From positions 57,881,889-57,945,888 of the forward strand of contig NC_080422.1 of assembly GCF_029873635.1 (NCBI RefSeq): a stretch of 64,000 nucleotides of DNA. The letters are read 5' to 3'. This stretch comes from Malania oleifera. Lineage: Eukaryota; Streptophyta; Magnoliopsida; Santalales; Ximeniaceae. Below are positions 35,201-47,200 of this stretch, in pieces. Within the stretch, counting starts at the first letter, position 1. Every line of letters begins with the position of its first letter. The notes beneath the pieces are model-generated. The model was given only the letters and a program-made list of their open reading frames with translations, was not told the DNA's origin and did no database searches. The position numbers were made by a program, and so were the translations under genes.

Positions 35201-38200
35201 ACTTATCCTAAAGTCTCTAGATTCCAAAGCTTCTCTCCATAATTCTAACTCAACCTCTACTCTGTCCCTAGTTTCATCAATTAATACAATATCATCTGCA
35301 AACAACATACACCATGAAACCTCCTTTTGAATACTCATAGTCAATTGGTTCATCACTAAAGCAAAAAGATAAGGACTCAAAGCAGATCCTTGATGTACAC
35401 CTATGGCAATTGGAAATTCTCTAGTTTCTCCATCTATAGTCCTTATACTAGTCATTACTCCATCATACATATCCTTAATGACATCGGTATACCTACAACA
35501 TACACCCTTTTTTTCTAAAACCCACCATAGAACTTCCTTAGGTATCTTATCATAGGCTTTCTCAAGGTCAATAAATATCATATGCAAGTCCCTCTTCTTT
35601 TCCCTAAACTTTTCCATTAATCTTCTTAAAAGATAAATAGCTTTTCTGATAGATCTCCCGGGCATAAAACCAAACTGATTTTCTGAGATCTTTGTTTCTA
35701 GCCTTAATCTTTGTTCAACTATCCTTTTCCATAGTTTTATCGTATGACTCATAAGTTTAATTCCACTATAGTTATTACAATTTTGAATATCTCCTTTATT
35801 TTTGTATATAGGTATTAAAGTACTTTTCCTCCATTCCTTTGGCATTTTCTTAGTTTTTTACAATTTTATTAAATAAATTAGTTAACCATATAATTCCATT
35901 ATCGCCCAAGCATTTCCAAACTTCAATTGGGATGTTATCTGGTCCCATAGCTTTCCCATATTTCATCTTTTTTAGTGCAAACTTAATTCAGTTAACTCTA
36001 ATTTTGCGAATAAATCTTATATTTTTAGTCTTTTCCTCATTTGACAATTCTAAGTTTAAGCCTTCTATTTGGTTTTCGTGAAACAACTTACAAAAGTAAC
36101 TTCGCCATCTTTCTTTAATATCTTCGTCCTTAACCAAGACAATATCATCATCACTTTTTATACATTTTACATTTCCTAAGTTCTTACTCTTCCTTTCTCT
36201 AGCTTTAGCAAGTTTAAATATATTTCTTTCCCCTTCTTTTGTACCTAATCTGTCATACAAACTATTAAATGATCTATATTTAGCTTCACTACCGGCCCTT
36301 TTTGCATCTTTTCTTGCCTCCTTATATTTTTCAAAGTTATCTCTGTTTCTACATTTTTGCCACGTTTTATACCAAATTCTTTTTGTCTTTATGATTTTTT
36401 GTACATCTTTATCCAACCACCAACTCTCTTTACTATTTGAGAATCTTCCCTTGATTCACCTAAAATCTCTTTTGCTATCTTTTTAATAGAGCTAGCTAAT
36501 CTATTCCAAAGAGTATTTGTATCTATCCCATCTTCTAAGGTCCAATCCCCATTTTGATCATTTTATCTTTAAATTATATTATATTTTCTCCATATCCATA
36601 TCCTCTATGTATCCTCTCATAATTTTTATTATCTCTTCCAACGCATCCATTCAGATCTCCTCCTAAAAATATTTTCTCAGTCCCTAGTATGCCTTGTATA
36701 ATACTATACATATCTTCCCAAAATTGTCTCTTAAGATTTTCTGCTAAACCAACTTTAGGAGCACAAGCACTAATGATATTTATATCTCGTCCTAATACCA
36801 TCTTGATTTTTATAATTCTATCCCTTACTCTAGTTACATCCACAACACTATCTTTTAAGTTTTTGTCTATAATAATGTCTACTCCATTCTTATGTTTTTC
36901 TTTTCTAGTGTACCAAAGTTTAAATCCTAATTTATCGATTTCTTTAGCTTTCTCCCCCACCCACTTAGTTTCTTGAAGGCAAATTATATTAATTCTTCTT
37001 CTAATCATTGTATCCACAATTTCCATGCTTTTACCCATAAGTGTCCCTATATTCCAAGTTGCTAATCTAATCCTAATTTCCTGAACTAACATCTTTACCT
37101 GCCCACGTCCAGAATGATGCGAGAACCCTCGCATATTTGACACCGTACCTGGGCGCCGACACAACGCATCGCTTCGGGGTGACAACCTAGCCCACCCTCA
37201 CCCACTTTTCACTACACTCGTAGGGGACGCCCCAGCAAATATTCAGTAAGGATTCATATCATAGTGATTTGACAAATTTTACGCTAGCTGTCAGCTACCT
37301 AACGCAACCCTCCTCCTTAACCCGGGCTTGGGACCGGTTGTGTGTGAAAAAATTAGGACATTAAGTGCATCACAAGCGGAGTTCCCTTTCAACCCTTCAA
37401 GAACAAAAATGGAATACTTCTTATGCTCAATTCATGTCCTAATTCCATGAAATTCCATGCCCTAGTCACATAAATCCCTGTCCAATAATCAACATAACCT
37501 ACCCGGAATCTTTGAAATCCCTTGTCCGACCTACCAACAAGAGTCGAGAATCCCTAAGAAAACCATTAAGTGGTTCTTAAAGAGTGTCATACCCACCAAT
37601 AGCACTTACGATTCTTCTCAAGAACAAACGCAGCTCCAACCTTCCCTACCTTATCCAACCTCATATCAAAGGACTTCCCTTCGATATGGATGGAGCAAAC
37701 CCCACCATTACACCTAATAAGATAACATGATAACAAATAAAAAGAAGATGAACAATGAAAGGGAAAAAACATGACAGAAAACCATCACGAGCTCCCATGT
37801 TCGAGCTTTCCTTGAACCCAAAATCTTTAATACATGATTCCTTTGAAAGCCTTCTTCTTCAGCTAAGGAGATGACCTCCATGCTCTAACTTTTCTCCTCC
37901 GTCATTATTCCTTGGTTTTGGGAGGTGCTCATGGTTCTCATTTTCACTCTCGCCATCTAGGATGCAGCACTCCACCGCTTCGCCTAGCAACATGATGCCT
38001 AGATTGCTCTCCCACAACCCCGTTTTCACAATTTAGGCTGCTCCCATTTCACTCGCTGCTACTACAACAATCTCTTTTGCTTTCTTTTCCTCTGGTTATT
38101 AAGATTCCTGGATCTAGAAACCTAAGACTCCACCCAATTAGGGTTCCTATCGGCTCTATTGTTCTTGACATGAACAATAGAAATGATTGTTTGCATGTTA

Positions 38201-41200
38201 AAATACCTTACAAGTTTTGTCTCTAAATGCTTGGTTTGTTTGTTTCCAAAGTAACAAAACAAATGCTCATTATCAACTGTTTTCTTATGACACTTGGAGG
38301 AAGCTTTATGGTGTGTTTTGAATGAATTAGAATTGCCCTTCTTCTTTGGAAGGTTTCTTTTTATCTTAGAGATAAGAAGAGATTTGGAGGTCGTAAGGAA
38401 GTGAAAATTCTTTGGAGATGTACTACTTAATCTATTGTTTACTATATTTGATTGGAGCATAACTCTAGAATTTTTAAGCCATATCAATGAAATAAGATTT
38501 TTCGTGAAGTAGGGTTATTTTTTTGGCTAATTTATGGTGTGCTGCTTTCAGTTTGTTTCTACGAGAACAGCTCATAGATGTGCAATGAAAAGGAAGGGCA
38601 TTTTTATTTTGAATTTTTGTAATGTTGAAATATTTATGAACCACTAGAAAAGCATACGACTCCTTAAAAATGCAACCACTTCACGAAAATTAGGAAAGAA
38701 CACCGGAGTGGCTAGAGGGATTTCATCGAGCTCCAAGTCTCGGCAACAAAATCAAAAGCAAAGACAATAAAAGTGAACCTAAAAATTAATATGATCCATA
38801 GATCTTATGTCATGATTCTTGAAAACCCAAAGTGATAATTTCTGGGATTGACTACGAAGCATTAATCAGCTGTGTTCTAACACCAACGCTTTTCAACGCA
38901 ATAAATATAAAAATAAGTGCGGAACACCCATTCTTTGTCAAGTCAGATTTGACTTCACCAATACAACACCCAAACAAAAAGTTAAAAGTCTCTCCTTTTG
39001 TTTCAGAAAATAAAAGGTGTAGAAAAAAAAAATGGATAATCCAATTAAAATAATCCAAACAGGTTATATTGGGAACATAGATTACAATTGCTAAAAACAT
39101 AGAAAAGACTCACTGATAGATAACTAAAACTTCTCTAACTATAAAATTAAACAAAATCAGGAATTAAATATAATGGACAAATCCACATGCAAGGATGCCA
39201 ATATCTTATTTCATTTGTCTCACTACTACCATAGAGGAAACAAGACCTATGTTAGTGGTTATTTACTCATTTAGCATTATTATTATTATATGAGCTATGC
39301 TAATAAGTGTTAGTGAGGGTATATGGTCATTGGCATTGTACTTGACATCATGGTCTTAAATTTCCACGAAACTATCGAAATTTCCGATTTCTGTCACCTT
39401 CAAAACCGAAATGGCAGTCGATTTTCGTCTTGCATAATTTCTGTTGAAATCTCAACAAATCATCCGAAATTTATCGAAACCTCGAAATTTTAACTACATT
39501 TGTCGAAATTTATCGAAACCTCAAGAGTGAAGTGAAATTTCTCTTTTAATTTATTTTATTTATTTTATTGAAACAAAAGGTTATCACAAGTGCTTTTGAA
39601 ATTATATGAAAAAATAAACTTATAGTAATATTTTATTTAACCATTCATGTCTAAATTATCAATATTTGTATAATAAATAATATTTAAATGATTTATGAAT
39701 TTCATTTGCATTAACTGAATATGTTTAATGTACATTACCTTACAAACATGTTTGATAAACATACTATTTTACAACTTTTCCACCTCATACAAAACATAGA
39801 TGTATTTAATTTGTAATATATTAGTCTTAAAACTTATATTTTTATGTTTGTTAATCATTTGTAAAGTTTCACAAAGAATTCCATGCTTTACTATTAGTTT
39901 TTGTTATTTTTTCAAATCGAAATCAAAATTTCTGTCGAAATTTCCGTACTTTTGGAGCTTCGAAATTTGAGTCGAAATCGAAATTTAAGACCTTGCTTGA
40001 CATATATTATAAATAGAGGGAGAGACCTATCATTGATGTTTGGTATTCCATTTTACCCAATTATACAACATGGTATCAAAGTAAGATCCGACCTAAATCT
40101 TAATTGCATGACCACCGCTAAATTAAACCCTAATCATAATACCAAACAACCTGGTGCAGTAGAAGGGTCATCCACATCACCAAAGTTCAGGAGCAGCTTC
40201 AGCAGTTTCCGCAAAATAACTGCAGTCGCCGGAAAAATTCTGGATGCTGCAGTCCTCTTCGACACCTGAAGAAATACCTCATATTTTGCAAAAATAACTA
40301 CATAGCAAGCCACAGAACCTGCTGATATGCCTGCCCTCAAAATTTCATAGCCAGAGGATCCTCCACGCACGGGCAGAAAGCCAGCATTGCCAAACCCACA
40401 TGCCGGAGCATGAAACATTTTTGAGCAGCCATTTTGCTCCCAGTCCCTCCCAAATGTATTGAATTCTTGCCATATTTTTTGTCCAAAGGTATAACCTTTT
40501 TAAGTTGTTCATGTGCAGCATTCCGGGAATGATTGCTTGCTAACGACTGATGCTGTTGGTCAATAATTATAGAGTTCATTGAGACCTGAAACAGTGATAT
40601 TGCTGTGTTCTTGATTCATTTTTATTTTTTTTTTCTCTTTCTTGTTCATTGTGTTCTTGTGGTTTGCTCCGGTTGTTGAACATTGTGTGTTGGGATGGTA
40701 CCCATGAATTTTAGGCGGATGTTGTTCACTGTGTACTTCAGATGTTCTACAGTATAGAGGCTGTTTGGTACTGTTAGAGCTGCATGTATGTTTCTTGGGG
40801 ATGTGTCTAAGTCTCTTGGAGCAGGGGCAGCATTTATACATTGATTTCGTAGGGTTGCAGCAGTGCTATGTCCATTTTTTTAAGTCTCTTGGAGCAGTAG
40901 CAGCATATTTTTACATTGATTTTGTAGGGTTGTGGCAGTGCTATGTCCAGTTGGTCCGGAAATTCACTTGTGGTTGTTTCGGTTGGCCCAAAAGTTCATT
41001 TTTGGAATCCCAAGAGCATTCGTTAGCTTTTAATTTCTGATTTGCTGCTGTATCAAGGTTGTGTGCGTGTTCGAATGGCATCCTCAAGTCCCAAATGTAT
41101 GTTTCCATTGTCAGGCATTTGTAATGTGAACAATGTACTATAACTATCTCACATGAAGCATATTCAAGGTTCCTACAGTATCAAACATTCCAACAAGCAT

Positions 41201-44200
41201 GTCATCATATTGCACCTTTTGTGCACCTTTTGCTCATAGGGATAAATCCTACAGCTTGTATGTCATCTAGTATCTCTCCCACTAGTTCTTGGATTATCGA
41301 CTATGCTGCTACTGACCATGAGACAAGTGTAACCAACTTCATTTCTACCCTCCCATGTCCTAATAATCTACCTCAAGTTACCCTTGCTAATGGGTCCACA
41401 ACTACAGTTAAAAGGGATAGGAATAGTAAATCCTACTCCCTCCATCTCACTTTCTTATGTTTTATACATTCCTAAGTCCCCTTTCAATCTTCTGTCAGTT
41501 AGTAAGCTTACAAAGGCACTAAATTGGGCTGTAGCCTTCTTTCCTGATTTCGTGATTATTTAGGATCTGAAGACGAGAAATACAATTGGCACAAGATGTG
41601 AGGCTCGTGGACTCTACTACTTTGAGTTGCTCTTTTCTCCCATTGCCTGCACAGCCGCCGCTACACTGCTTCAAATCCATTCTCTCCTTGGCCACCTGTC
41701 CTTGGACATATTAAAACAGCTAGTTCCTACCCTGAGTTTTGTGTCTAGTCTTGAGTGCAAAATTTGTCAGTTGGCAAAATATCTTCATGTTCCCTTTGCT
41801 TCCCGGGCCAACAAACGGTCAAATAGTCCTTTCATGCTCATTCATCCTAATGTTCGGGGTATGAGTCGTGTCACAACGAAATAGGGGTTTCGGTACTTTG
41901 TTACACTTGTTGATGACTAGTCCAGGATGACTTGGTTGTATTTAATGAAAGATCATTATGAGTTGTTTAATATCTTTCGTGCCTTCTATTCTCAAATAAA
42001 GACTCATTTTGATGTGCCAGTCAAGATACTTCATAGTGATAATGCTAAGGAGTACTTCAATACCCAATTCAACACCTACATGACTAATTCTCGCATGATC
42101 CATCAATCTTCTTGTGCCCACATTCCACAAAAAAATGGAGTCATAGAACAAAAAAAACAGACATATTCTCGAAGTAACTCATACCCTATTGTATCAAATA
42201 AATGTCCCCGAAGTTTTTTGGAGTGATGTTGTGCTCATTGCTTGCTCTCTCATTAATAAAATGCCATCCTCTGTCCTTGGTGGTAAAATCCCATATTCAA
42301 TTATCTTCCCTAAGGCTCCTTTGTTCTCCCTTCCTCATCATTTATTTGGTTGTGCGTCTTTTGTCCATCAATTAACTCCAAGAACGGATACATTGGATCT
42401 TCATGCAATCAAATGCATTTTAAAAGGTATATTGATGTTATACCTCTACTTTACATCGATTCTTTATCTCTGCTGATGTCACCTTTTCTGAGTCTACACC
42501 ATACTACTCTGATTCCTTGGGTTTTGTTGACCTTAATGAGTCCTTTCTTCTACCTTGTCTTCCAAATCCTAACCTAATATCTATGCCCAATCCTCCAACA
42601 TCTTCATCTAGTTTGAGTCCTTCTCATCGCTTGGATCATCCCAATTTGCAGGTATACACAAAGTGACTCAAGGGAAGAGAGCCTCCTCTAGCTTCCACTT
42701 CTATGCCTTTAGTTCCCTCGTTACAACAACAACAACAACAAAATCAAGCTTTAAGTCCCACTAGGTGGGGTCAACTATATGAATCTTTTTCTGTAAATTT
42801 GTGCGATCATGGACCATTTCCTTTAACAGATTCAGGGATATTAAATCCTTACTCACTATTTCCTCCGAAGTTATATTAGGTCTATCCCTACCCCTTCTAC
42901 TATCTGCCATAGTAACTAACTCACTCTTCCTCACTGGTGATGGGGATCAGCATGCCCTGCCTATGTCATTTTCAGATGTTGTCACACGTGGACGGCCTCC
43001 TGATGTTCATATTTCCTTTTCCGACATGATGACACGTGGACGACCTCCCAATGCCCACATCGGTTCAAAATTGTTTGTAGATTTTGAATGAATTATTTGA
43101 AGACTTGTTTTGAAGATTTTTCAGTGAGAGACCCCAGTAGAGACACCAAAGCAAATCCAAGTTCAAGACCCATGTGGGCCCCCCCACGAAATTGGACTTC
43201 CTTTGACTTTTGTTTTATATTTAATTTGTAATCTTGCAAGACAACTTGCAAGCATGTGGATGTCTTAGTAAGTTGTGTTAGTATTTATTATGTCTAGAAA
43301 GTTGGAGCATTTATTTTGTTATTAACTTATAAGAGTAATTAATGTGTCTAGTAAGTTGGTGTCTTTATTATTTGTGTCTCCCATGCTTGTGTGGGAATTG
43401 TTAGTTGTTTAATGTCCTTGTCCCCCCATGCTAGCTGCTCTTGTTAATGCTTTGTCCCCCCATGCTAGCTATATATATACCCCTTCCTTGTAAGAACTAT
43501 GTAGAGAGAGAAAAGTATTGATAGTGTGAAAGGAAATTCCTTTGTTGAAGCTTGTTAAGCTTTGTCCAATCCTTGTGATTGTGTAGTGAGAGACTACGTC
43601 GTTCTCCTCGGAGATTAGGTGGTGAGAGACCACTATTCAATCCAGCGACTCCATCCCTATCCCACTTTCACTACTTCCCTCCATCACCCGCACAGCCATC
43701 ACCAAGTTACACCCCCAAGGCCACCAATCCATCATTTCATTTGCTGCATACATATCCATATTTCAAAGTGTTCATGAAGAACTTCAGACGAGTTCTAACT
43801 ATCCACCAACGCATCCACATGGCCACACCAAAATACCCCCCACACGGCCACTTCCCCTCCATTACATTGCTGCGTTCGTCTCGGTGTTTCAAAGCTTGTT
43901 CCAAGGAATTTTTTGGTGTGGTCTAAGCCTTGTGTTGAAATGCGTCAAAATCATCCAAACAACTCTCTTGGTAATCTCAACATTTATTTGAACCCTTATT
44001 TTATATTGTAAGCCTTTGCTGGAAATCTGAAATTCCATATTTACTAAGTCCTTTGAATCCATAGATTGCAATATTGATACTTGCTAGCTTTAAATCAATT
44101 CTGGGAATATAGCTAGCTAGACATAGAACTTTATTCTTGAAATATTGAAATAGCGTCTTTCCGCATTTAACTTGATTCCTTTGTGAAAGAATTCTTAGGA

Positions 44201-47200
44201 CTCATCTCTAAACAGCATCATACACTTTTTCAAAATCCTTAAACATGTAAAATATATAGCATGATTTATTGTGTTTATGTTTGGATAATAGAATTCTTAA
44301 TTTAAAGTGTTTTGAGTGTGTATGCTTGCTTGGGAGGGTTAAATCAGTAGGACTAAGTCACCCTTTCCTATCCTACATCAACTGGCGCACTATGTGGCCT
44401 ACATTGCAAGTGTCCATACCATCTGAGTCGTCCCTCCCTTATCTAATCTTCTGTAGGAGCTACACATAACGTACCGCGAATATGTTCATTCCTTATTTAT
44501 CTTTCAATGTTATATCACTCATCCATCTAAGCATTCTCATCCCGGCAACTTTTATTTTTTGGACATTCTGTTTCTTCGTCGCCCAACATTCTGATCCATA
44601 TAGCATAGCTGGTCTTATAACTGTCCTATAAAACTTCCTTTTTAATTTTAAGGGTATTCTACGATCACAGAACACACTTGAAGCACTTATCCATTTTACC
44701 CAACCTGCTTTAACTCTATGCATTACATCATCTTCAATTTCTCCTTTAGCTTGCATAATATATCCAAGGTATCAAAATCTACAAGTGCTATTTATTTCTT
44801 CATCATCAAGTTTAACTTTGTCTCCAATATACCTCCTACCAATACTAAAATTACATTTCATATATTCTATCTTATTTCTACTTATCCTTGAGCCTCTAGA
44901 TTCCAAAGCTTCTCTCCATAATTCTAACTCAGCCTCTACTCCGTCCCTAATTTCATCAAATAATACAATATCATCTGCAAACAAAATACACCATGGAACC
45001 TCCCTTTGAATACTCTTAGTCAGTTGGTCCATCACTAAAGCAAAAAGATAAGGGCTCAAAGCAGATCCTTGATATACACCTGCGGTGATTGGAAATTCTC
45101 TAGTTTCTCCATCTCTAGTCCTTACACTAGTCATTACTCCATCATGCATATCCTTAATGACATCAATATACCTACTACATATACCTTTTTTTTCAAAAAC
45201 CCACCATAGAACTTCCCTAGGTATCATCATATGCTTTTTCTACGTTAATAAATATCATATGCAAGTCCCTCTTCTCTTCCCTAAACTTTTCCATTAATCT
45301 TCTTAAAAGATATATAGCTTCTATGGTAGATCTCCCATACATAAAACCAAATTGATTTTCTGAGACCTTCATTTCTAACATTAATCTTTGTTCAACTACC
45401 CTTTCCCAAAGTTTCATCGTATGGCACATAAGTTTAATTCCACGATAGTTATTACAATTTTGAATATCTCATTTATATGTGTATATAGGTATTAAAGTAT
45501 TTTTCCTCAATTCATCTGCCATTTTCTTAGTTTTTATAATTGTATTAAATAAATTAGTTAACCATATAATTCCGTTATCACCTAAGCATTTCCAAACTTC
45601 AATTGGGATGTTATCTGGTCCTATAACTTTCCCATTTTTCATCTTTTTTAGCGCAAACTTAACTTCGTTAACTCTAATTTTGTGAATAAATCTCATACTT
45701 TTAGTCTTTTCCTCATTTGACAATTCTAAATTTAAGTCTTCTATTTGGTTTTCATTAAACAACTTACGAAAGTAACTTCGCCATCTTTCTTTAATGCCTT
45801 CGTCTTTAACTAAGACAATATCATCCTTACTTTTTATACATTTCATATTTCCTAAGTCCTTACTCTTCCTTTCTCTAACTTTAGCAAGTTTAAATATATC
45901 TCTTTCCCCTTATTTTGTATCGAATCTATCATACAAACTATTAAATGATCTGTATTTAGCTTCACTAATGGCCCTTTTTGCATCTTTTCTTGCCTCCTTA
46001 TACTTTTCAAAGTTATCCATGTTTTTACATTTTTGTCACGTTTTATACCAAATTCTTTTTGTCTTTACGGCTTTTTGTACATCTTTATCCCACCACCAAC
46101 TTTCTTTGCTATTCGAGAATCTTACCCTTGATTCAGCTAAAATCTCTTTTGCTATCTTTTTAATAAAGCTAGCTAATCTACTCCAAAGGGTATTTGTATC
46201 TATCTCATCCTCTATAGTCCAATCCCCATCTTCGATCATTTTATCTTTAAATTTTATTATATTTTCTCCTTTTAAATTCCACCACCTAGTTCTCTTACAC
46301 TGGTTTATTTTATACTTTTTCTTCCATTTTTTAATACATATATCTAACACTAAGACTCTATGTTGTGTGATTAGGCTTTCACCTGGAATAACTTTACAAT
46401 CCTAGCATAATTAACGATCTACCCTCCTAGTTAAAAAAAGTAAAAAATCTATTTGACTTCTATTTTGTCCACTTTTAAAGGTTATTAAGTGTTCTTCTCT
46501 CTTCTTAAAGCAAGTATTCATTATACTAAAATCACTTGATAAAGCGAAGTCTATGATCATCTCCCTAGGCTCATTTGTGTTTCCATATCCATATCCTCTA
46601 TGCATTCTCTCATAATTTTTATTATCCCTTCCAACGTGTCCATTCAGATCTCCTCTTATAAATATTTTCTCAATCCCTGATCCATATCTTCCCAAAATTG
46701 TCTCTTAAGATTTTCTGCTACGCCGACTTGAGGAGCACAAGGACTAATAGTGTTTATTATCTCTTGTACTAATACCATCTTGATTTTTATAATTTTATCC
46801 CCTACTTTATATACATCAACACTATCTTTTAAGTTTTTGGCTATAATAATTCCAACTCCATTCTTATATTTTTCTTTTCTAGTGTACTAAAATTTAAATC
46901 CTGATTTATCAATTTCTCTAACTTTCTCCCCACCCACTTAGTTTTTGAAGGCATATTATATTAGTTCTTTTTCTAATCATTATAGCCACAATTTCCATGC
47001 TTTTACCTGTAAGTGTCCCTGTATTCCAAGTTGCTAATCTAATCCTAGTTTCCTAAACTAACGTTTTACCTGCTCACATCCAGAATGATGCAATAACCCT
47101 CACATATTTGACACCGTACCCGAGCGCCGACACAACCCGTCGCTTTGGGGCGACGACCTAGCCCACCCTTTCCCACTTTTCGCTACACTCAGGTTGTACA

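Larger units (their letters stand above)
34510..37383 (-). mobile_element. RTE-type LINE, copy A
   Basis: About 2.87 kb with a 17-bp TSD. On the minus strand an endonuclease (37,185-36,574) precedes a reverse transcriptase (35,845-34,844), and the 3' end shows a short T-rich/TTG tail next to CCCCACTTAGTG. Plant RTE LINEs typically end in TTG repeats. Compared with copy B it lacks about 325 bp between the endonuclease and the following region. It inserted within kinase intron 7. Confidence 0.9.

Noticed and set aside
36689..36976. Plus-strand frames opposite the LINE endonuclease and RT (also 45,794-46,405)
   Set aside because: Antisense shadows of LINE coding sequence, hydrophobic by base composition.
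38122..38487. 121-codon minus-strand frame considered as a gag zinc-knuckle piece
   Set aside because: Cys/His spacing does not fit a CCHC knuckle and there are no copia neighbours at this spot.
43579..43926. 115-codon plus-strand frame in the solo LTR
   Set aside because: Pro/Ser/His-rich, inside the LTR, no domain; probably LTR U5 sequence.
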